Source: Incurvaria masculella (Eukaryota > Arthropoda > Insecta > Lepidoptera > Incurvariidae). Taken from it: 64,000 bases of DNA. The position numbers and the translations under genes are program-made. The stretch covers positions 7,079,021 to 7,143,020 of the forward strand of contig OX335642.1 in NCBI GenBank assembly GCA_946894095.1. Direction: 5' to 3'. Under the pieces are notes generated by a model. The model was not told the origin of the DNA, ran no database searches, and saw only the letters and a list, made by a program, of their open reading frames with translations. Below are positions 22,501 through 30,882 of this stretch, in pieces. How positions within the stretch are numbered: the first letter of the stretch is position 1; every line of letters begins with the position of its first letter.

Positions 22501-23439
22501 TGCACTTTGTAGTAGCACGGATATGTATCTTTCACATTTAGATAGTTTTATTTAAATATGACAACAATATCACATAACCATAAACATTGCCGGGGTGTTT
22601 TACACAGTTTAAGTCTTGCAATATAATGAAGATTATCAGCACCTAGTTCACATACGGTGCATTGGATTAATATCACGAAGTTATGTATGGTATTTGTCAT
22701 CCATATCCAGTTCGTTAAAAATCACTCACTAAAATGACAAGGCATATCATGGACGAATTTTATAGTAATCTTAAATTTACGTATACAGTTTAAGACAATT
22801 TTTCTACGTAAATCAATGAATCAATGGATTTTAATTATTAAATTACACAATTTATGTTTTTTGGTTGATATATAATATTTCTAATTAAAATAACTTTTAT
22901 GTAAAACATTTTTAGATTAAATTTTTTATTAATTACATCTATAATATTGAAGCGTGTCACGTGCGCGTTATATTTTTGAGCTCAATATTTGTCACAACAT
23001 TTATTGTTAGAGTAACATGCACTTATCTGTTAGTTTTTTGGTAGATCAATTGAACACTAGTTTCCAGCTTACAAGCTATTTACAAGCCATAATTCTCAAA
23101 GTAGGGAAGTATGAAAAATAATATTCTTTTCTGATTTTTTAAAAAAAAATACGCAGTTTTGCACGAAACATGAATGATGCCAAAAATCTTTAAATAAATA
23201 GCAGAACCACCGTCTGAAATAGAATAACGCGCAAATGAGCGATTAAGGAGATATTGTAATTTTTAATGTAATTTTTATACATTATTTTCATAAATTTTAT
23301 TTATTTACGCATTACAACCATCTTTGTTAGACATATTATTGCATTGGCTAGACTTTTAAACTATATTTCAAGACCAAAAACATGACATTGCTTAAAACAT
23401 AATTGAATGTCTATGAAATTAAAAATCCAGCCCACAGTG
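19515..23439. mobile_element. Transib-like non-autonomous element with long inverted arms around a dead RT/RNase H core
   Basis: Left end CACCGTGGGCAGGATTTTTA and right end (reverse-complemented) CACTGTGGGCTGGATTTTTA form the terminal inverted repeat. The arms extend to about 20,375 and 22,500 (roughly 0.85-0.95 kb each). Flanks carry a 5-bp direct duplication CGTCG (19,510-19,514 and 23,440-23,444). The paralogous locus C (36,130-36,145) has the uninterrupted site with a single CGTCG. Known Transib transposons (the RAG1-related superfamily) have RSS-heptamer-like CAC..TGG ends, 5-bp duplications and a CGNCG target preference, so the fit is good. No Transib transposase is present. The centre is a retrotransposon fragment. 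Confidence 0.7.
20399..22284 (+). pseudogene. Non-LTR retrotransposon ORF2 fragment: RT, RNase H and C-terminal CCHC
   Basis: Reading through frames gives RT motif A (FLDIEGAFDK), motif B (CPQGGVLSPLLWN), and motif C with its Tyr turned into a stop (TAG-ADDIVIKVAG at 20,696). Then come VKYLGVILDNKLNW, the thumb region, RNase H (VYTDGSKTEYGMGAGC at about 21,478; QAEC; WIKGHSGSHGKDAADDLAKA at about 21,782) and a terminal C..C...H...C cluster (LCRKCLEAEETPAHIVIKC, about 22,110-22,165). Several stops and frameshifts are visible and the endonuclease is missing. The RNase H plus CCHC layout suggests an I/LOA/R1-related lineage, not settled here. It sits between the inverted arms of the Transib-like element. 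Confidence 0.85.
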
Positions 23440-23526
23440 CGTCGTGTGCCACACAGTCCAACCATAATGCCCAGGGGCGACTGTACCTACTCCCGCAATG
23501 CCCACCGTCACATACGTATGCGACTT

Positions 23527-24169
23527 TAGGAGTTCTGATGTATTGAAAGTCTTGTTGTATACTGAACGATTTATTAATGAGTGCTCGCATACTTATACGC
23601 TATGGAGCGACGGCAGCGCCACGGCTTGCATAAATACGGAGCGCATCGTGAAACACCTCTCATTTAATTGGCCGACGTCATGGCGGTTTCGCGTGCGCTG
23701 TGTGTTCGCTACACGACTCCCCCGCCGGAGGCTTGACCCGACGACCCGGACAGTTTCAGAGCTCGCGCGAATCGGTCGCCTCACGCTAGAGCTCCTATAC
23801 TCGCGCGCGCACGGATCGTTCAACTCGTTAAGTTTCTCGCCGGCTTAGTCATCTAAGCCCGGCTCGAGGAACGCCCGGGCACGCACTGCCCGGCGTCGAC
23901 GCCAGCACCAACAAGTTTACCGCGGGGCAACGCGACTTTTCCTGTGTACCTTGAGTCCGGCCTCCCACAGGCGGGTCTCACCGGACGAGGGGTGCGCGGA
24001 GAAGCCGAGTTGTTTCGCCGTACGGTCGCGCGTCGAGCTCTGATCTCTCTCAGAAACCACAGTTCCACCACCAAGTGCAAGCGCAGCGAAAGCCGCAGCC
24101 AGCACACGCCGAGGACGAAGGGCTTCAAGTTGAAACCCGACGCGGAGGGAATAGACTCCATGAGTTATC
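23527..24169 (+). other. GC-rich 5' leader of a LINE
   Basis: Sequence without counterpart in the paralogous C locus, GC-rich, directly upstream of the gag-like ORF. Probably the retrotransposon 5' UTR with an internal promoter. The exact 5' end cannot be fixed. Confidence 0.4.
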
Positions 24170-25210
24170 ATGGAGGGTGACGCCCCCGCCGACCCCGGCC
24201 CCACTACCCCGCTGACATCCGCACACCGTCCGCCCAGCGCCATCCACGTGCGCGAGATAGTCGAGAGGGCGCAGCGAACCAGCCGAGCCGACGACGAGCT
24301 GTTTCAGCAGTTGTTGGCGCTGGTGACGCGCGCCTACTCAGAAGTCCTCCGCACGTCGCCGCCCGCAGAAGAACACTTCCGCAGGGCGTATGCGCTGGAC
24401 TTTGACGATGCTGCGCCCCTCCCCGCCGCTGCCGCCGCAGTCACCGCAGACACCATTGTCGGCGGACGGCGCGCCCGCAGCCCGTCGTCCGAAGAGGAGG
24501 ACGCGAAGAGGTTCCGCCTGGCAGGCGACTCCTCGGCAGACTCCCTTCGAACGTCAACACCGCAACCCCAAGAAAGCTCGGTGAGCGTGGCGATGACTTC
24601 ACTGTCAACCGTCGGCAGTAACAGCCACGCTCCCGCTTTCACTGCGTCGTCCGATGCCGCAGCCGAAGTTTCGGCCGCCGCCGACGTCGCCGCCGCAACC
24701 GTCGCCGCCGCAGGGCGCGCTACCACCGCGATATCCGCGGGTGGCGCCTCTGAGGCCGGCACCGCTACTACTCCAGCGCCGCCCTGCGCCGCCGCAGCCC
24801 CGCTACCGCAGCGCGACCCGCGCCTGCACCGGGATCCGAAACCGGCATCCTATGCCAATATGGCGAAGATGCAGCCGCCGCCCACTGCCTCCACAGGACA
24901 GTCAGCTACCCCAGCTGCTGCCGACAAGCGCCCCCGCTACCCACCCCTCGTCGTGGAGCGCCTCCCGAACTGGGAGCGTCACTTCAGAGAGCTGCGGGAG
25001 AAGCTGGGGCGCGCCCCGAGCGCACGCCCGTTCGGCAACGGCGTACGCTTCTCGCCGCAATCAGAAGAGGAGTACCGGCTGGTCCAGCGCTATCTGTCAG
25101 CGCTCGAGAAGAGCGAGAAGATCAGCTGGTTCTCCTACTCCCTCCCAGCTGAGAAAAACGCCAAGTTCGCGGTGCGGGGTCTCCCGGCGGACACCGACCC
25201 GGAGCAAATT
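24170..25210 (+). pseudogene. Truncated ORF1 (gag-like) of a Jockey-type LINE
   Basis: Starts MEGDAPADPGPTTPL, followed by an acidic/basic stretch (RRARSPSSEEEDAKRF), a long Ala-rich segment (residues about 80-215), and then the conserved VVERLPNWERHFRELREKL and YSLPAEKNAKFAVRGLP. The latter is the start of the PRE_C2HC-type region that precedes the CCHC knuckles in Jockey and related gag proteins. The ORF breaks off after DPEQI at about 25,207, where unrelated AT-rich DNA begins, so knuckles and ORF2 are absent. High GC and codon use unlike the surroundings fit a recent insertion. Confidence 0.75.
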
Positions 25211-25354
25211 TTATTTATGTCTTTCTTTATCACGTCATTAAAAGATAAATATATTAGTCATCAGTTGAATCTAGACTACTATCTGATTCTGTTTTTCTTG
25301 CCATTATATCTTCAATACTAAAATGAGTGGTATTACATCTAATAAATAATATAA

Positions 25355-26490
25355 AGGGGAAAGTTTGTAATAATGGATGGATGGATGGATGGATGGATGG
25401 ATGGATGGATGGATGTTTGTTACTCTTTCACGTAAAAACTACTGAATGGATTCTAATGAAACTTTACAATAATATAGCTTATACATCAGAATAACACATA
25501 GGCTACAATTTATGTGCCCATGGGCTTTAGAACTTTCACGGGGCTGCGAAAACGATGCCGGTAGCGATACTTCACACTAGGGGGAGAGGAGCCGGGGGCG
25601 GTGGCGGGGAGCGGCGGCGGGGGGAGGGGGGGACGTGAGGGCAGACGTCGTGACTGTTTGGTGTCCGTTTGGCGAATTTTCAAGGCACTAGCGATTTGTA
25701 AAACTTAGTACATGTACATTTAACTACCCGGGAATTAGGATTGGCTAAATAGAATTCAGTTCAGCTTACGCTAAGATGGGGCTGTCATACAAACTGCAAT
25801 GCTATGCACGGCTCGGCTTTGCGGCGGCAGCGCTTACTTTTACTGAAGTACGGCTTGGTATTTCCTGCAACTTTAGGACTACTTGGCATCACGCTAAATC
25901 GCCGGAGGAGCGACCAACAGAATAAAATCCTTGAGAACCAATTACTCGATTTAGATGTGCATTGTATCTACGTCTAGCCTGATTCTACTAAAAACTTATA
26001 GATTACATAATATAACGCTTCATTACCAGAAGGGTAAGTAGTGAGTCTTAAAGTCTTATAACATGCGAACCACTTACCTGATTTATATGCGTATTTTATC
26101 AATGTATAGCATCTCTGGGAGCAGTCAGGTTCGAGATGGGTTACTGTTTTCGATGTTGAGGCTGGCTGTGGGTTGGAGTCCACGCAAAACTTACCTACAT
26201 TACACGTTACTTACTAGGTAAGCAATGTAGCAGTGAAAGTTCTCGCAGCAAATGTTTTTTTTTAAATAGTCACCAAACGTCAACGAAGCTCGAAATGGGA
26301 ATTATTGGATGTTTCTCATTAAATCATGCTATTTCGGCTCGAACGATCTTGATTAAATTTGGTACATGGATACATTGTCCTGGACCAGTTTGACCCTATT
26401 TTGGACCAGTCATGTGGGCTAATTTTTTTCCATGAAATAATTTAGCCGACACTAACCCGAGCGGAGCCGGGTACCGCAGCTAGTGCTATC
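25355..26490. mobile_element. Interspersed repeat with GGAT microsatellite, inverted partner of 28,282-29,395
   Basis: Opens AAAGTTTGTAATAATGGATGG with (GGAT)n at 25,374-25,414. Runs through GAAACTTTACAATAATATAG, a G-rich block near 25,600-25,640, a 5S-like stretch (26,080-26,185) and ends GGGTACCGCAGCTAGT near 26,485. Together with the opposite-facing copy it brackets 1.8 kb that contains the orphan exon. Confidence 0.7.
26080..26185 (+). mobile_element. 5S-rRNA-derived segment in the interspersed repeat
   Basis: GGAGCAGTCAGGTTCGAGAT, GGGTTACTG, then GAGGCTGGCTGTGGGTTGGA parallels the 5S C-box region and downstream head of the intact SINE at 38,551. The same segment, minus strand, is at 3,045-3,120 and 28,590-28,675. 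The ORF read across it is not a gene. Confidence 0.5.
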
Positions 26491-26769
26491 ATATGTCGTA
26501 AACAATCATTCAATTCCTCTGGACCATTCAGCGAGGCGAAAAAGGCTCCATTTAATTATATTTAATGCCTTCATTTTTTCTTTGTCTTTTAAGGCAGATG
26601 TGTAGTCACAACCAGTGTAAACCTGCTGAGCTGCATAATACATTTCCTAGCTAGCGAGCTTACTCTATGTAGTTATAAGCCAAATGGCGATGGTCACTGT
26701 AAATCCATATTTCCGAACAATTCGAGAGTAGGTGCAAATACAAATTTATGAACTTAGCGAAGGTCTTAC

Positions 26770-26809
26770 CTGAGGCAAAAGCCAAAATTGCAATCCCAAC
26801 TGTCCACAT
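26770..26809 (-). CDS. Orphan signal-peptide exon (exon 1) of a serine protease homolog
   Basis: Minus strand ATG TGG ACA GTT ... encodes MWTVGIAILAFAS plus one base, then G|GTAAGA. Length (40 nt), phase, MW start and hydrophobic core match exon 1 of C1 (MWIIWAALLSFTS) and D (MWEAVFTVLALAS). No exon 2 follows before gene B. It could serve gene A, whose exons 2-7 begin at 9,432, if gene B is nested in a 17-kb intron, or it could be the remnant of a lost gene. It has its own TATA (26,884-26,899) and Inr-like sequence. Confidence 0.65.
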
Positions 26810-26883
26810 ATTTCAGTCGATCAGAACCTGCTCGCACCTTGGTCATCAACTTCGACTGCACCGGCCCGGGCCGATGCGAAAGT

Positions 26884-26899
26884 TTAAATATAAGTGGAC
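26884..26899 (-). promoter_or_regulatory. TATA region of the orphan exon 1
   Basis: Minus strand CACTTATATTTAAAC. About 30 bp downstream lies GTGCAGTCGAAG (Inr-like), then the ATG at 26,809. Upstream, 26,950-27,000 keeps the GTTACAYTGRGMAGCGATGA block also seen upstream of genes B and C. Confidence 0.4.
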
Positions 26900-27039
26900 G
26901 CATGATTTTAAAATATATGCAGCGATTCCTCGAACTGGTTTTCGCAAAGCAAGAGTTACATTGGAGAGCGATGAGCGGAGTGAAATTAATGGAGGAACTG
27001 CTAAGGTTGCGTAATTTCATAAGTAGTGTGTGGTTCATA

Positions 27040-27960
27040 CATTTGTGCAGTTATAATTTTCACCTTCCTTCCAGTAAGCCATCTAGGCTTCACTTTATCT
27101 ATTGTAACTATGCTAATATCTTTATATAAAAACTATACAGCTTGTCGCAATGGCCAGTACATTAAATTTGGTTAAGGTTAAGGTTTATTGAGAATGAAAC
27201 AAACAAAAAAGTTTAATAACTTTTTTCTAAATATCCTCTAAATAAAAAGTTATACTTCCCATACAAAGTAGTTCAATAATTTAGTGTAAAAATCATCTTA
27301 TGTTCCGTAAGATCGTGGGAACGTTGTATGTAGGCGATGTGGACGAAAAAAAAAGACAAAAAAAAACATAATTTATAGACCAGTGAAGTTTCTTTACGGG
27401 TTCTTCTTCACTGGTTGATCGAATCCGCGAATCAATCAAATTTTGACATGTCTTAGTGTAGTTTGACTACCAGAAGTTGAATAAATAAATGAAATGAAAT
27501 AAAATGTACTTACATAGATGGCTAATATCACACCTACTGTCGTGACATTAGCCTGATACGCCTCGTGGGATCTAGGTTCCATGCCAAGACCTTCCTTATG
27601 CATGGTTACAATTTCGTGTCAAATAACACTAGACAAATTTCAAAAATGTACATCTCGGTAATTAGACAATTTATAGAAAAAAAAAACCTGACATATCCTG
27701 AAAATAATATGCTGTGAATGTCCAAAACTATATCGAATTATTTGTATAAATAAAAACAAATAATTATTTTTGTTTGCCTCCCAGCACTTCTCAATAGGTT
27801 TAATTCATTCATGACTAGTGACAGTTTGACTAACACACGCGCGAAGATTTCGGATCACGTTTTACCTGGCTCCGTTCGGGTGAATGCCCAAAACGAAATT
27901 GACCCGAGCGGGGCGGCATTACCGTAAGCATTTCTGACATTACTTCTTAGTTTATTCGTT
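27040..27960. other. Intergenic, no gene seen
   Basis: AT-rich. Includes a repeat end near 27,870-27,910 (GGCTCCGTTCGGGTGAATGC). No domain-bearing frame. Confidence 0.4.
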
Positions 27961-28281
27961 TTGTCTAATATAAATGATTAAAATAATGTGTATAAAGTAG
28001 GTTAACTGCTACCTACATACCTATCACAACGCTGAGCCAATGTGATGTGAATGACTCTAGATTGCAAACAAACAGGAAAAGGAACACGAATATTACAAAC
28101 AAGACAGCTGGCTGGTACTTCGGACAAGGAATGAGTTTTGTAGGCCTATTCTTGGAATTCCGTGCTCAAGAATCAGGAACCTTTCAGTAAAGAAACCGCT
28201 TTTATAGCGGTGGTCAAAGCTGTTTTCGGTTTACTCGCGAACCTTGAATAATTGAAATATATTTATACAACATATTATATA

Positions 28282-29395
28282 CTAGCTGCGGTACCCGGCT
28301 CCGCTCGGGTTAGTGTCGGCTAAATTATCTCATGGATAAAAAGTAGCCCACATGACTGGTCCAAAATAGGGTCAAACTGGTCCAGGACAATGTATCCATG
28401 TACCAAATTTAATCAAGATCGTTCGAGCCGAAATAGCATGATTTAATGAGAAACATCCAATAATTCCCATTTAGAGCTTCGTTGACGTTTGGTGGCTATT
28501 TAAAAAAAAAAACATTTGCCGCGAGAACCTTTCTGCACTTTCACTGCTACATTGCTTACCTAGTAAGTAACGTGTAACGTAGGTAAGTTTTGCGTGGACT
28601 CCAACCCACAGCCAGCCTCAACATCGAAAACAGTAACCCATCTCGAACCTGACTGCTCCCATAGATGCTATACATTGATAAAATACGCATATAAATCAGG
28701 TAAGTGGTTCGCATGTTATAAGACTTTAAAACTCACTACTTACCCTTCTGGTAATGAAGCGTTATATTATGTAATCTATAAGTTTTTAGTAGAATCAGGC
28801 TAGACGTAGATACAATGCACATGTAAATCGAGTAATTGGTTCTCAAGGATTTTATTCTGTTGGTCGCTCCTCCGGCGATTTAGCGTGATGCCAAGTAGTC
28901 CTAAAGTTGCAGGAAATACCAAGCCGTACTTCAGTAAAAGTAAGCGCTGCCGCCGCAAAGCCGAGCCGTGCATAGCATTGCAGTTTGTATGACAGCCCCA
29001 TCTTAGCGTAAGCGGAACTGAATTCTATTTAGCCAATCCTAATTCCCGGGTAGTTAAATGTACATGTACTAAGTTTTACAAATCGCTAGTGCCTTGAAAA
29101 TTCGCCAAACGGACACCAAACAGTCACGACGTCTGCCCTCCCCCCGCCGCCGCTCCCCGCCACCGCCCCCGGCTCCTCTCCCCCTAGTGTGAAGTATCGC
29201 TACCGGCATCGTTTTCGCAGCCCCGTGAAAGTTCTAAAGCCCATGGGCACATAAATTGTAGCCTATGTGTTATTCTGATGTATAAGCTATATTATTGTAA
29301 AGTTTCATTAGAATCCATTCAGTAGTTTTTACGTGAAAGAGTAACAAACATCCATCCATCCATCCATCCATCCATCCATTATTACAAACTTTCCC
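28282..29395. mobile_element. Interspersed repeat, direct orientation, ending in (ATCC)n
   Basis: From ACTAGCTGCGGTACCCGGC to the microsatellite at 29,350-29,378. Reverse complement of 25,355-26,490 over nearly its whole length. Absent from the same position in segment B (12,890). Confidence 0.7.
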
Positions 29396-29428
29396 CTTTA
29401 TAATATTTATTATATTATATTAGATAAC

Positions 29429-29588
29429 TTAGCCCTGGTTGCACGAAGAGACGGCCGAATTAATCAATGTTCAAACACGTCACTTTCAGTGAACCGCATA
29501 GAGTTCCTTCCATACTGTCCATACAAAGTGACGTGTTTAATCGTACGCTGACGTTTGTTTTGATTTTTTCGTGCACTCGGCCCTTAAT
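29429..29588. mobile_element. MITE copy (inverted relative to 8,444 and 62,585)
   Basis: TTAGCCCTGGTTGCACGAAG at the left and GTGCACTCGGCCCTTAA at the right are the two ends of the family. The interior has GTTCAAACACGTCACTTTCA. Confidence 0.6.
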
Positions 29589-30061
29589 CGACACTTAAAG
29601 GCCTTTAAGTTTCGATTAAGATAAATCCGTACGTGGTGAAAACCTACCTAAGACTAATGGTAAAATTTAAAACTATGCCAACTATGTTCCCTAGAAAGTC
29701 TGAAAGTTTCGTTGTTGCAGAAGAAATAAGTGTTATGAAACTACTTATATGCGTCCTCACCACAGAAGAGAAAAAGAAGGAGAAGTGGTATGTGGTCGTT
29801 AGCACGACTTCATCGTATGGACAGAATATGTTTATAATCATTTGGGAAGATGGCTGTGCGTCGTATGCCACACAGTCCAAACATCGTCACACAACCCTCC
29901 AGAACGTCTGCGACTATGTTGGGGTGTGGGTTTTATATTTTTATAAAATGAGTAAGAAAATTCAAAGCTTATTGTAGGTGTCGCATGAGCGACCTCACCT
30001 TAGAAATGTCAAAAATTTCATTCCTGTCAAGTTTTATTTACGAGTTCTTTGATGCAAGATA

Positions 30062-30450
30062 TCAGTGGCGGATTTACCAGCAAGCTGAGTTTGCTGGAGC
30101 CTAAGGCGGCCGATTTTAGGGGCGGCAAATTTCAGACCAACGTTTTTTTTTCTTGCTCCCTAAGCCTAAAGTACCATCTTCCCGGCCGCATTTGAGGCCA
30201 AAAAGAGCAAGTTTTGTAGCCTGCTAGAGCCACAACGCGCTTGTACGTAACCTCTACATAGCAAATTATGAATTAAGCAATTCAACATGTAATAATGTTC
30301 ACGACATCACTACATTTACGGGAGAGAGATAGTACACTAATCATAACGTTACAGATGAATTGACAAATAAATGGTAATTCATGTTATTATGAACTAGTGT
30401 ATCGAAGTGTAGAGGTCGGTAGGGGCGGCAACATTTTATTTGCCTACAGG
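30062..30450. mobile_element. Insertion present in C, absent in B
   Basis: Compared with 13,375-13,390, segment C is interrupted between GATGCAAGATAT and GGTGCWGTCAGAATAAG by about 390 bp opening AGTGGCGGATTTACC and containing GGGGCGGCA at both ends. Type undetermined; its right end is not an inverted copy of its left end. Confidence 0.5.
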
Positions 30451-30625
30451 GTGCAGTCAGAATAAGATTTGGAGGAAAAGAAGAGCTTTTGTTTATCTTC
30501 AAACTAATTTTAATTGTGTATACGCCAAAGTTTGAATTGAAATATTATAGGTTATGTTTTTGTGATATTTTCTTGTGATATTGCAATGTCGAACTAATAA
30601 TTTTCTGAATAATAACGAGAATTTT

Positions 30626-30673
30626 GAGTGGTTTTATTTTATATGGTAGATACCATATAAAATAAAACCACTC
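30626..30673. repeat. 48-bp near-perfect palindrome
   Basis: Two 23-bp arms around a 2-bp centre (GA): GAGTGGTTTTATTTTATATG... mirrored by ...CATATAAAATAAAACCACTC. In segment B the corresponding region has only the single sequence TTTTATTTTATATGGTATC. Confidence 0.85.
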
Positions 30674-30870
30674 AAAATTTGCAAAAGACAGCTTTGACAG
30701 TTCTTTTAGGTGAGCTCGCTTAGTCTGTAGATGATCACCTGTCCGTGTGGTCACGGTGGGAATTCCGCTGTTTTTTCCTGACGCAGAGGCCCTTCAGTGC
30801 TCTGCCTTGCTTATTCTTCATAGTAAAATTAAACAGTGCTCCAATAAAAATACAAGTAAATCGAGATGTC

Positions 30871-30876
30871 TTTATT
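30871..30876 (-). promoter_or_regulatory. Poly(A) signal AATAAA of gene C1
   Basis: Same placement relative to the stop as in gene B. Confidence 0.5.
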
Positions 30877-30882
30877 GTTTTT

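Larger units (their letters stand above)
12575..23520. repeat. Segmental duplication copy B (partner C, about 27,965-38,480)
   Basis: Starts at CTAATATAAATGATTAA and ends at CACATACGTATGC in both copies. It holds an entire SPH gene with flanks. B carries the Transib-like insertion (19,515-23,439). C lacks that but carries other insertions (28,270-29,420, 30,062-30,450, 36,149-38,405). Confidence 0.85.

Noticed and set aside
25974..26183. 69-codon frame (also at 28,594-28,803) that looks conserved
   Set aside because: It is a read-through of the interspersed repeat and its 5S-derived part; conservation reflects repeat copies, not coding.
25355..29395. Composite transposon formed by the two opposed repeats
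   Set aside because: The arms belong to a dispersed family (third copy at 2,700-3,600), and no target duplication was seen around the pair.
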